This document shows positions 1 to 7,254 of a DNA stretch of 64,000 nucleotides, in pieces. The notes beneath the pieces are model-generated. The model was not told the origin of the DNA. It was given only the letters and a program-made list of their open reading frames with translations, and did not search any database. The stretch's first letter is position 1. The number at the start of each line of letters is the position of its first letter. Source of the DNA: GWB1-38-13 sp964488535. Lineage in GTDB: Bacteria; Patescibacteriota; Microgenomatia; UBA8517. A program made the position numbers and the translations under genes. The stretch covers positions 1 to 64,000 of the forward strand of contig CAZAUT010000004.1 of NCBI GenBank assembly GCA_964488535.1, in the 5' to 3' direction.

Positions 1-239
1 AGAAGATGCTGGCGCGTCTCGAGGTTTCTATCCGTCTCGCCAAAAAAAGCAAAAAGAAAAAAGATGTTCAGGTTGCTGTCTCTTTGGCTGACCGGTCTGC
101 AAAAAGAGGTGTAATCCACAAAAACAAAGCTGCAAGAATTAAAAGCACTCTTTCTAAACTGATGGATAAAAAAACCGACAGGACGACAACCGGGAAAGCA
201 TCAAAAGACAAGAAAGGCAAAAAACCCGCAAAAAAATAA
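1..239 (+). CDS. rpsT: 30S ribosomal protein S20, C-terminal part
   Basis: The gene begins before the window; the reading frame is open from base 3 and ends with TAA at 237-239. The translated part carries the S20 C-terminal signature AKRGVIHKNKAARIKSTLSKL shortened here to GVIHKNKAARIKS, preceded by a Lys-rich stretch and followed by a Lys/Thr-rich tail. S20 is a primary 16S rRNA-binding protein of the small subunit. The first internal ATG at base 6 is not the real start, because the S20 N-terminal helix would be missing. The charged tail after the conserved helix is longer than in most S20 proteins. The assignment is firm; only the length of the missing N-terminus is unknown. Confidence 0.88.
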   Translation, partial: KMLARLEVSIRLAKKSKKKKDVQVAVSLADRSAKRGVIHKNKAARIKSTLSKLMDKKTDRTTTGKASKDKKGKKPAKK

Positions 240-283
240 TCTTCATTGCTTGTTTGCTTTGTGATATATTGGGAAAGGTACTG

Positions 284-359
284 TAGTCTTAAAAGTAAGA
301 CCGGCCTGCAATCAGCCGGAAAGTGCGGCCAAAGCCGTTTTTCTTCTACTTTAAGACTA
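284..359. other. Nested inverted repeat between rpsT and pilN
   Basis: An outer stem pairs TAGTCTTAAAAGTA (284-297) with TACTTTAAGACTA (347-359) with one bulged A. Inside lie two further hairpins: CCGGC/GCCGG (301-305 with 315-319) and CGGC/GCCG (326-329 with 334-337). As RNA this folds into a three-way junction. It lies 26 bases before the pilN start. No U-tract follows, so it is not a classic terminator. It could be a leader structure of the pil genes, a processing site or a palindromic element; I do not recognise a known family. Confidence 0.5.
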
Positions 360-384
360 TTAAACGTTTTAACCTGGTTATAAC

Positions 385-939
385 ATGTCTTCCAAAAAGC
401 AAATAAAAAATCGGCCAATCAACCTTGTACCTCAAGAAGGTCTTTCTTCCACAACGGCCGGACGGGTACTGCTCTGGGTGTTATCCACATTTCGCATTAT
501 CCTCATAGTTACAGAGGTTTTTGTCATCGGATCGTTCGTTTCGCGTTTTTGGCTTGATGCAAAAAACACCGATCTGTCTCAGGAAATTAAAGAAAAAAAA
601 GCCGTTATCTCCTCACTTTCGGAATTTGAAACAGATTTCAAAGATATACAGAACCGGCTGCTCGCATATGAAACCCACAAAAAAGAAAGCGGTTTAATTC
701 TTTCCAATATTGAAAATTTTGCAGCATACAAACCACCCGGTGTTCGTTTCAACAACATCAATGCAAAAATCGATTACATTGACCTTGATGCAGTCGCTGC
801 GGTCGAAACACAAATCCAGCAGTACTGGCTCAATCTGAAAGAGAGCCGAAATTATGAGAACGTAAACATCTCAAGTATTGGAGCCTCAAAGGAAGACGGG
901 GGTTTTGATTTTCTTATTTCCGCTAATGTAAAAAAGTAA
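385..939 (+). CDS. pilN: PilN-like type IV pilus inner-membrane protein
   Basis: This 184-residue bitopic protein starts with a short cytoplasmic tail containing INLVPQEG, close to the INLLP motif by which PilN binds PilM. A single membrane segment follows at about residues 29-53, then a charged coiled-coil region (about 60-100) and a small periplasmic ferredoxin-like domain. PilN and PilO form the inner-membrane alignment platform for the type IV pilus motor. pilO begins 4 bases after the stop and has the same architecture, which supports the call. No pilM precedes it here; the upstream gene is rpsT. The family match rests on motif and architecture, not on strong sequence identity. Confidence 0.75.
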   Translation: MSSKKQIKNRPINLVPQEGLSSTTAGRVLLWVLSTFRIILIVTEVFVIGSFVSRFWLDAKNTDLSQEIKEKKAVISSLSEFETDFKDIQNRLLAYETHKKESGLILSNIENFAAYKPPGVRFNNINAKIDYIDLDAVAAVETQIQQYWLNLKESRNYENVNISSIGASKEDGGFDFLISANVKK

Positions 940-943
940 AAAT

Positions 944-1564
944 ATGGCAAGCATATTCCAGGACAGATATTTAAGAAGCAGGCAAATGGTTCAAAAAGCG
1001 ATACGTGAATATCATGAAAAACCCGCTCTTAGAGCGTATATAGAGATATTTTTAACCCTTTTGACTATCAGCCTTTTCGGAATCTTTGCCATAAGACCAA
1101 CCGTCAAAACCATCGGGGTCTTGTTAAAGGAAATTGAAGCCAAACAGAGCACAATAAAAACTATGGATGAGAAAATTGCAAATCTCAATTCGGCAAAAAA
1201 TTTATATATGAACGAAAAAGAGAAAATTCAGCTTGTTAAAGAAGCCATTCCGCAAAAACCGGAACCTGACGTTTTAGCTCTTCAAATTACGGAGCTTTCA
1301 AAAAGTGTTGGAGTTGATATAACATCAATGTCGCTCGAGGGTGTTACGATTATCGGTGTCCCTGCCGAAGAAGATAATATTCTCTCCTTCTCTTTATCCG
1401 TAAGAGGAAACTATCAGCAACTTCTTGACTTCGCCCGAAGACTTGAAGAATTGCGACGGCCTGTAAAGTTTGATTCAATTTCACTTTCTTCCGAGGAAGA
1501 GAAAGACGTCAGGGCAATACGCTTGGATTTTTCAGGATTAAAAACGCCGTACCTTTCAAAATAA
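944..1564 (+). CDS. pilO: PilO-like type IV pilus assembly protein
   Basis: The protein has 206 residues with a cytoplasmic basic tail, one membrane segment at about 33-53, a coiled coil (about 58-100, ending in NEKEKIQLVKEAIP) and a C-terminal ferredoxin-like domain. The C-terminal phrase LSFSLSVRGNYQQLLDFAR followed by an LE-x-L segment is typical of PilO. It would pair with PilN across the periplasm to stabilise the pilus machine. It is translationally coupled with the upstream pilN (4-base gap) and the downstream small membrane protein (1-base gap), so the three genes look like one operon. Confidence 0.8.
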   Translation: MASIFQDRYLRSRQMVQKAIREYHEKPALRAYIEIFLTLLTISLFGIFAIRPTVKTIGVLLKEIEAKQSTIKTMDEKIANLNSAKNLYMNEKEKIQLVKEAIPQKPEPDVLALQITELSKSVGVDITSMSLEGVTIIGVPAEEDNILSFSLSVRGNYQQLLDFARRLEELRRPVKFDSISLSSEEEKDVRAIRLDFSGLKTPYLSK

Positions 1565-1565
1565 T

Positions 1566-1850
1566 ATGAACAAAAAAACACCGGCTTTAGTGAATTTGGC
1601 AATATACACCACAATAACTGTCTTTTTATGGATATTTTTTGATGTTTATCGGGCATTGAAAAAGCCTCTCGTAATTGATGTTGACAAAAAGATTCTTGAA
1701 CCGTTGAACCCAAATCTTAATAAAAATTCACTTGAAGATATTAAGGAGGGGATTTATTTCTATGAAGATATGGCTAACAGCCAATCGGTCGAAACAAATT
1801 CTTTAAATGAGTCTCCTGAAACAACGACAAGCGGACAAATAAAAGAATAG
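1566..1850 (+). CDS. Small bitopic membrane protein of the pil operon
   Basis: I do not recognise a named family. The 94-residue protein has one membrane segment at about residues 9-27 (NLAIYTTITVFLWIFFDVY), then a short outside domain with IDVDKKILEPLNPNLN and an acidic Ser/Thr-rich tail. It starts one base after the pilO stop. Position and size suggest an accessory subunit of the pilus platform, in the place that PilP occupies in Proteobacteria, but no PilP motif is visible, so this remains inference from context. Confidence 0.6.
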   Translation: MNKKTPALVNLAIYTTITVFLWIFFDVYRALKKPLVIDVDKKILEPLNPNLNKNSLEDIKEGIYFYEDMANSQSVETNSLNESPETTTSGQIKE

Positions 1851-1899
1851 TTGAATTGAAATGGTTTTATCATTCAAAACTTAAAACTTTGTGTGTAAG

Positions 1900-2114
1900 C
1901 ACGAGCGATGAAATTTTTCGCAGGCTTTATTGGTACCGATGTTAAAGATCACACTCTTTAGTTCGTGGATGGAGATCTGTCAATCCGACATAAGGTGGGT
2001 AATCTCGCGAAAAGCAAGTGTCGACAAACCACCATGGACTTAAGTTCATGATGGTTTATAGGTAAAGGACAAGTTATGGGCTTGAAAAGACAAGGCCAAG
2101 ACCGTAAAGTCGCG
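1900..2114 (+). ncRNA. Candidate structured RNA upstream of a surface-protein gene
   Basis: There is no credible coding frame in 1851-2236, but several consecutive helices are visible. Helix A pairs CACGAGC (1900-1906) with GTTCGTG (1961-1967) and encloses a hairpin TAAAGA/TCTTTA (1943-1948 with 1955-1960). Helix B pairs GAGAT (1972-1976) with ATCTC (2002-2006) and encloses TGTC/GACA (1978-1981 with 1987-1990). Helix C is 14 bp long with one mismatch and a TTAA loop (2026-2039 with 2044-2057). A smaller CTTG/CAAG hairpin follows at 2081-2094, and TCGCG at 2110-2114 could pair back to CGCGA at 2006-2010. I tested it by eye against RNase P RNA, tmRNA, SRP RNA, 6S RNA and common riboswitch cores and found no match. 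The strand is assumed from the flanking genes. Confidence 0.45.
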
Positions 2115-2211
2115 GGAAATTTGTAAATTTGAATAAATAATAATTGATATTCTGAATAAATAGTTGGGTTTGGAGTATTTTACTGAAATAATTAAAAATC
2201 CGGAACTTTAC

Positions 2212-2220
2212 TGTTAAAAT
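2212..2220 (+). promoter_or_regulatory. Extended -10 promoter element
   Basis: TGtTAAAAT fits the extended -10 consensus TGnTATAAT. It lies 16 bases before the ATG at 2237, giving an inferred leader of about 10 bases and separating the following gene from the structured region upstream. Confidence 0.45.
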
Positions 2221-2236
2221 AGTTGTAAATCGTATT

Positions 2237-3073
2237 ATGAGCACATCTTCAAAAAAACACCTTCCAACGCTGTTGGCAATTTTCATCTTGTTTGTCGGAA
2301 CTACCGTCGGAGTCGTTTTTATTAATGCAAAGACAATATTCAGGCTTGGAGCCCAATTTGATCCCATGCCGAAAAACGTCCGCATAACAAACGTAACCGA
2401 CAGCAGTTTTTGTATCAGTTTTATTTCCGACCATCCCATGTCTTCTTTTGTAAAGGTGTCCGAAAACCGATACTTTGTGGGCGAATCTCAACTTCTTTTC
2501 AATAATAATAAGTCGGATACTCATTACTATCATGTGGAAAGCCTTGAAACAGAAGGGAAATATTACGTCAGCATCAATCTAGGCGGTAACGATTATTATA
2601 CCGACGACCCTATTCAGATTGTTACCGGTCCTGAGTTAAAAACACACCCGCAGGGACAGGTGTTATATGGAAAAGTATATTCTCCGTCCGGTGAAGAACA
2701 GAGAGGGGCTATCGTCTACGCCCAAAGCGGGAACGGAGCAATGCTCTCTACAGTCACTTCCGAGGACGGTACTTTTACCATAACCGTTTCAAACACAAGA
2801 AACAAAAACCTTACAGAATATGAAAAAATCGACACGGATAAATCCTTGATCCAGTTATTAATACAAAAAGGGAAAATAACTTCGTCCGTCACTACTTATC
2901 TTATAAATGCACAACCGCTTCCTCCTGTCATAATGGGTAGAAATCAGGATGCAAGAAATGTTTATCATCTTCCTGCCAATGCTGAAGTTCCGTCACCGGA
3001 GGTATTCGGTTCGGCATCTTCCGACGTTTCCAAATATCCGTTCCTCTTTAAGAATATTTACAACTTTCCTTAA
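2237..3073 (+). CDS. Membrane-anchored surface protein with FN3-like and carboxypeptidase-regulatory-like domains
   Basis: The 278-residue protein has an uncleaved signal anchor at about residues 9-30. A fibronectin type III-like domain follows (about 40-130), starting with PKNVRITNVTDSSFCISF as FN3 strands A and B usually do. A second beta-sandwich at about 138-215 contains GKVYSPSGEEQRGAIVYAQ and SEDGTFTITV, the pattern of carboxypeptidase regulatory-like domains. No catalytic residues are visible, so a structural or adhesive role on the cell surface is likely. The next gene, also a surface protein, starts 3 bases after the stop. The domain calls come from pattern reading. Confidence 0.6.
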   Translation: MSTSSKKHLPTLLAIFILFVGTTVGVVFINAKTIFRLGAQFDPMPKNVRITNVTDSSFCISFISDHPMSSFVKVSENRYFVGESQLLFNNNKSDTHYYHVESLETEGKYYVSINLGGNDYYTDDPIQIVTGPELKTHPQGQVLYGKVYSPSGEEQRGAIVYAQSGNGAMLSTVTSEDGTFTITVSNTRNKNLTEYEKIDTDKSLIQLLIQKGKITSSVTTYLINAQPLPPVIMGRNQDARNVYHLPANAEVPSPEVFGSASSDVSKYPFLFKNIYNFP

Positions 3074-3076
3074 AAT

Positions 3077-3520
3077 ATGAATTCGATTGTTAAAATTATG
3101 CTTTTATTCTCATTGGCCGCAATGCTTTCTTTGGGAGGTTATTCTCTCTACAACGTAATCTTTGGGGAAAAGAATGAGACATCTACGGATACAAAGCTGT
3201 CCTCTGTTTTACCGAGTCCGTTCCCGCAATCCGAGACAATGCCAAGCGCTCCTCCAGAAGTGAACGATGCATACATTTTTGATTCAAAGACAACAACTCC
3301 GACGCCAACAACGGTACTTAAAATTTCCACCCCTACACCAACGGGCAAAATCACCCCAAATGTAAAAGCAACGAGCACACCAACACCAAAACCCAAAAAT
3401 ACTTCAATTCCTACACCCAATCAGAATGCATCCGAATTGCCGTCGGCAGGAATTTCTTTCCCAACAATAATAACGATTTCAATCGGAATTATCTTTCTTC
3501 TCCCGATGCTTATTATTTAG
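3077..3520 (+). CDS. Pro/Thr-rich surface protein with a C-terminal LPSAG-type anchor
   Basis: This 147-residue protein has an N-terminal hydrophobic segment (about 6-27) and a long low-complexity middle rich in Pro and Thr, with TPTPT-type runs encoded by repeated ACACCAA-like words. Near the C-terminus it has LPSAG followed by a hydrophobic stretch. This resembles an LPxTG sortase signal, but the chain ends in LLPMLII with no basic tail. It is in one operon with the preceding FN3-like protein. It is probably a stalk or anchor protein; real sortase processing is doubtful without the positive tail. Confidence 0.6.
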   Translation: MNSIVKIMLLFSLAAMLSLGGYSLYNVIFGEKNETSTDTKLSSVLPSPFPQSETMPSAPPEVNDAYIFDSKTTTPTPTTVLKISTPTPTGKITPNVKATSTPTPKPKNTSIPTPNQNASELPSAGISFPTIITISIGIIFLLPMLII

Positions 3521-3595
3521 GCCTACTTCTCTTTTGTTTATTTAATTTTTTACTTATTTCTTATCCCTTTTGACAAAGTCTAAAGTTCTGTTAAT

Positions 3596-3604
3596 TGGTA
3601 TACT
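3596..3604 (+). promoter_or_regulatory. Extended -10 promoter, leaderless arrangement
   Basis: TGgTATACT ends 6 bases before the ATG at 3611, so transcription would begin at or very near the start codon. A TTGACA at 3570-3575 lies too far upstream (23-base spacer) to be a normal -35 partner. Confidence 0.5.
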
Positions 3605-3610
3605 GTTTTA

Positions 3611-5269
3611 ATGGTCAATTGTAAAAAGTTTAAGCAAAATTTTGCTTTCCTTGCGATACTTTTTCTCGGTATTGTTTTACGTTTTTATAAACTCGATTGG
3701 GGAGACGGACATTTTTATAATCCGGACGAGTATCACATAGTTGCTGCCGTTTCACGGCTCGAAGACGGTGGAATATTTTCCAATCCCAAACTTTTTTCCT
3801 ACGGATCGTTTACCGTTTACCTTATATATTTTACACACGTAATAATTACTTTCCTTATAAAAACAGGGCCTTTTAATATTTTTGTTATTGGGAGAATTTT
3901 GGCAGCTCTTTTTTCCGTTCTTACCATTTTCAATGTTTATTTTATTTCAAAAAAAATATTCGCCGGTAAGAGTCCTCCGGCTTTAATTAGTGCACTTATC
4001 ACAGCCTTAACGCCGGGACTTATTCAACAGGCGCATTTTTTGACACCCGAGTCTTTTATGACCTTTTGGATAACCTTGTCTTGCTACTTTTTAATAAAAT
4101 ATTCCGCTAAGCAAAGATTTCTTGATTTGATATTTTGCGCAGCAAGCATCGGTATTGCTGGGGGGACAAAGATCTCGTCGTTTGCCGTTCTTCCTTTGAT
4201 ATTGTCTGTTATCATTCTTACTAACATCAAAAGAGGGGGGGCTCTTAAAAATCTTCGAAGCATGATTTTGTTTTCCGTAATCACTTTTATATTTTTCTTT
4301 TCCTCCTTCCCCTACGCGATACTTGATTACGAAAATTTTAAAGGTACAACGCGCTACGAAAGCTCTCTTTCGTTCGGAAAACAAAAAGTTTTTTATACAA
4401 GAAGTTTTGAGGACACTACCCCCTTCGTTTTCCAAATGACAAAAATATATCCATATTCTTTGGGCGGGGTTTTGACCGTTTCTTCGTTCGTGGGACTATT
4501 ATTTATAATTGTTTCCGTTTTCACTAACAAAAAGCGACGCGGGGTGTTCATAATTCTAACCGGCTATTTCCTATCGTATTTTGTATTCAATTCGCTTCTT
4601 TATACCAAGTGGACACGTTTTGTCCACCCCACAATTCCCTTTTTGGTAATCTTTACATTCACCGGAATTCACGTCTTTTCGCGATATTTTAAAAACGACA
4701 TTTTGAGAAATAGAACCAAAATAATTCTCTGGGGTTTGGTTACTATTCCAACTTTGGTTTGGGGGTTAATGTATTTTAATATTTATACTAATACTGACGT
4801 TAGAACTACGGCAACAGAGTGGATAAATAAAAACATTCACAGAAGTAGTTTAATTCTTACTGAAACAGGCAACACCTTGGAAGTTCCTTTGTCGGGGGGT
4901 TACAAAATAATCCCTTTTGATTTTTACAATCTCGACATAAATCCACAACTTTATTACAAATTGTTGGATCATATCGGTAATAGCGATTATTTCATTATCC
5001 AAAGCAGGAGGATTTATAAAAACCACGATAGTCAAAAGTTTCCGCTGGTTTATAATTTCTATAATTCCCTATTTTCAGGAAAGTTGGGATTTGAAGAAAT
5101 TGCAAGTTTTAACTCCTACCCATCGTTGGAAATCGATAGTTGGAAATTTTCAATTCCTGACGAAGTCGCCGAGGAAACTTGGACTGTTTTCGACCATCCT
5201 GTTATAAAAATATATCGGAAGGTTAAATCCTATCCTAACAGTTATTATGTTGAGCTTCTTAAACGATAG
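3611..5269 (+). CDS. GT39/PMT-type membrane glycosyltransferase
   Basis: The 552-residue polytopic protein has about 11 hydrophobic segments and a soluble C-terminal domain (about 400-552). After the first membrane segment comes the catalytic loop with NPDEYHIV, the acidic pair typical of GT-C enzymes of the ArnT/PMT group. These enzymes move a sugar from a polyprenyl-phosphate donor to a protein or lipid on the outer face of the membrane. The C-terminal tail (SIPDEVAEETWTVFDHPVI) resembles that of the next gene, so the two are paralogues. The acceptor and sugar are unknown. The ATG has an extended -10 box just upstream. Confidence 0.78.
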   Translation: MVNCKKFKQNFAFLAILFLGIVLRFYKLDWGDGHFYNPDEYHIVAAVSRLEDGGIFSNPKLFSYGSFTVYLIYFTHVIITFLIKTGPFNIFVIGRILAALFSVLTIFNVYFISKKIFAGKSPPALISALITALTPGLIQQAHFLTPESFMTFWITLSCYFLIKYSAKQRFLDLIFCAASIGIAGGTKISSFAVLPLILSVIILTNIKRGGALKNLRSMILFSVITFIFFFSSFPYAILDYENFKGTTRYESSLSFGKQKVFYTRSFEDTTPFVFQMTKIYPYSLGGVLTVSSFVGLLFIIVSVFTNKKRRGVFIILTGYFLSYFVFNSLLYTKWTRFVHPTIPFLVIFTFTGIHVFSRYFKNDILRNRTKIILWGLVTIPTLVWGLMYFNIYTNTDVRTTATEWINKNIHRSSLILTETGNTLEVPLSGGYKIIPFDFYNLDINPQLYYKLLDHIGNSDYFIIQSRRIYKNHDSQKFPLVYNFYNSLFSGKLGFEEIASFNSYPSLEIDSWKFSIPDEVAEETWTVFDHPVIKIYRKVKSYPNSYYVELLKR

Positions 5270-5302
5270 TGCAGTTAAAATAATCACATGTTTTGTGAAT
5301 TA

Positions 5303-5397
5303 TTGTCATTCTGACTCCCGTTTGGCGGGGAAGAATCTCCCTACAAACGAGATCCTTCGTTTCAGTAAATTCAGCTTGGTTTCACTCAGGATGACGA
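5303..5397. repeat. Palindromic intergenic repeat, CATTCTGA...TCAGGATGAC family
   Basis: The stretch between the two GT39 genes begins TTGTCATTCTGAC and ends TCACTCAGGATGACGAA, with GAATCTC/GAGATCC arms inside. The same end words recur at 28386-28406 and, inside coding sequence, at 30969-31010. It looks like a non-autonomous dispersed element; no transposase is present in the window. Confidence 0.6.
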
Positions 5398-5410
5398 AGG
5401 GGGTCTAAAT

Positions 5411-7252
5411 ATGAAAGTTTTTAACAAGATCATTCTTCTTTTTATTCTTTTCTTTGCTCTTGCGCTTCGTGTTTATGGGATCAATTGGGACCAAAATCAA
5501 CACCTTCATCCTGACGAGAGGTTTTTGACAATGACAACGGGTGCCATGGTTTGGCCGGAAACATTAGCCGAGTATTTAAGTCCTTCCGTTTCAAAACTAA
5601 ATCCGTATAACACAGGCACGATGTTTTATGTTTATGGAACACTTCCGACAACGATAGTCAAATATTTTTCCCGGTTCGAGTGGTTCGATGTCTTTCAATA
5701 CAACAACATTGCTCTAACCGGAAGATTGATCTCTGCGATCTTTGATATTGGGGTAGTTTACCTGATTTACTTGATCGCTAAAAATATATTTAACCAAAAG
5801 ACCGGACTTTTGGCAGCGTTTTTATACTCCATATCGGTTCTCCCTATTCAGCTTTCCCACTTTTTTGCGGTTGATACGTTTTTGAACTTTTTCCTTGTTC
5901 TGTCTTTTTATTTTCTGGTTAAACTGTTAGATATTGCTTCGATTAAAAAAACATTGTCATTCCCGACTCGATCGGGAATCCATATGGAAAATATTTTTAT
6001 TGATTCCCACTTTTCCACCAGAGGCGGACTGTCGCGTGGGAATGACAGTGCTTGGTTCTATTCAGTGTTATTGAGCTTATCTTTCGGCGCCGCCCTTGCA
6101 TGTAAGATCTCCGCCCTGTATTTTCTCCCCGTAATTCTCTTGGGGTACCTTTTCTATTTCCTGAAGTTTCGCCCCCACCTACATACTACATACTATATAC
6201 TATATACTGCTTTCTACCTGCTGCTTATTGCCTGCTTCGCGAGTGCGGCTTTCCGCATCCTTGATCCCCACGTTTTTACAGGCGGTCTTTTCCCGCCAAA
6301 AATAAGTCCGCAGTTTGTTCAAAACATTGAGTCGCTAAAGTCAATGGGGGTTAAGGGTTCAACTTTTCCTCCCGCAATCCAGTGGAACAACATAACTCCC
6401 ATCATCTTTCCTTTAAAAAACATCGTTCTTTGGGGTTTGGGATTACCGTTGGGAGTTTTATCGGTTGTTGCAGTTATATACAAAATGATTGAAATGTTTA
6501 TCGGTTTCTTTAAAGAGAATAATTTAAAAAGTTTCTATAATAATTTATTAGTAAAAGAATTTAATAGTGTGTTAATCCTCTTTTGGGTTCTCTTTCTTTT
6601 TTTCTACCAAGCCGTTCAACCAACCCCTTCCATGCGCTACTTCCTACCAATTTACCCTTTCGTTACCATTCTCTCCGCGCGTTTTTCCGAAAAATATTTG
6701 TTCCCAAAATTTATTACTTCCCGCATACTACGTACTACATTCTACATACTACTGCTCTTATATCCCCTCTCCTTCCTCTATATTTACTCCCGTACCCATT
6801 CCCGCGTTTCGGCTTCTGAGTGGATTTATCAAAACATTCCGACCGGTTCCACTCTGTCTTGTGATGCATGGGATGATTGTCTGCCTTTGTCATTGGGAAA
6901 GGGACAAGTTATAAACCAATACAAAATTCTAACTTTGGAACCGTTCGTTCCCGACAGTATTGAAAAGGTAGGCAAATTTGAAAGCCAGTTAAAAGAGATT
7001 GATTATCTGATCTTTACCTCAAACCGCGCGTGGGGATCAATCCCCAAATGGCCGGAAAAATTCCCGTATATGGTCAAATTTTATGAAGACCTTTTTGCCG
7101 GAAAGTTTAACTTTGAAAAAGTTGCCGAAATAACATCTTACCCGACCATTCCGATACTGAACATTCCAATCCCCGACCAATCGTCGGAGGAAGCATTCAC
7201 CGTCTACGACCACCCGAAAGTGTTGATTTATAAAAACACCCAAAATAACTAG
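5411..7252 (+). CDS. GT39/PMT-type membrane glycosyltransferase with in-frame repeat insertions
   Basis: This 613-residue GT-C enzyme is a paralogue of the gene at 3611. After TM1 it has the catalytic loop HPDERFL; about 11 membrane segments and a C-terminal soluble domain ending in EEAFTVYDHPKVLIY follow. Three stretches do not belong to the family: a 31-codon palindromic insert at about residues 182-213 (FPTRSGIHMENIFIDSHF and following), and two heptad-repeat tracts at about 256-277 (HTTYYILYT) and 437-449 (RILRTTFYILLL). All keep the frame open. The latter two are read as hydrophobic sequence and fall in membrane segments. The start ATG follows a GGGGGT purine tract. Confidence 0.78.
   Translation: MKVFNKIILLFILFFALALRVYGINWDQNQHLHPDERFLTMTTGAMVWPETLAEYLSPSVSKLNPYNTGTMFYVYGTLPTTIVKYFSRFEWFDVFQYNNIALTGRLISAIFDIGVVYLIYLIAKNIFNQKTGLLAAFLYSISVLPIQLSHFFAVDTFLNFFLVLSFYFLVKLLDIASIKKTLSFPTRSGIHMENIFIDSHFSTRGGLSRGNDSAWFYSVLLSLSFGAALACKISALYFLPVILLGYLFYFLKFRPHLHTTYYILYTAFYLLLIACFASAAFRILDPHVFTGGLFPPKISPQFVQNIESLKSMGVKGSTFPPAIQWNNITPIIFPLKNIVLWGLGLPLGVLSVVAVIYKMIEMFIGFFKENNLKSFYNNLLVKEFNSVLILFWVLFLFFYQAVQPTPSMRYFLPIYPFVTILSARFSEKYLFPKFITSRILRTTFYILLLLYPLSFLYIYSRTHSRVSASEWIYQNIPTGSTLSCDAWDDCLPLSLGKGQVINQYKILTLEPFVPDSIEKVGKFESQLKEIDYLIFTSNRAWGSIPKWPEKFPYMVKFYEDLFAGKFNFEKVAEITSYPTIPILNIPIPDQSSEEAFTVYDHPKVLIYKNTQNN
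5955..6047. repeat. 93-bp palindromic element inserted in frame in a GT39 gene
   Basis: The element starts TGTCATTCCC and ends GGGAATGACA, a perfect 10-bp terminal inverted repeat. Internal arms are CCCGA/TCGGG (5962-5976). Its length of 93 is a multiple of three and it adds 31 codons without a stop. The words ACTCGATCGGGAATGACAG recur between genes near 39600-39618. Confidence 0.75.
6177..6238. repeat. Heptad tandem repeat inside GT39 coding sequence
   Basis: From 6179 the sequence runs in 7-base units CTACATA, CTACATA, CTATATA, CTATATA, CTGCTTT, CTACCTG, CTGCTTA. It encodes Thr/Tyr/Leu-rich hydrophobic residues. A second tract with units CTACGTA, CTACATT, CTACATA lies at about 6726-6750 in the same gene. 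Confidence 0.75.
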
Positions 7253-7254
7253 TG

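Noticed and set aside
1900..2114. Structured region considered as RNase P RNA or tmRNA because of GGTAAA...CAAGGCCAAG
   Set aside because: The conserved RNase P segments (GAGGAAAGUC and the matching 3' P4 half) and the tmRNA tRNA-like ends with a tag frame are missing.
3570..3604. TTGACA plus TATACT as a standard promoter
   Set aside because: The spacer is 23 bases; the extended -10 alone is a better explanation.
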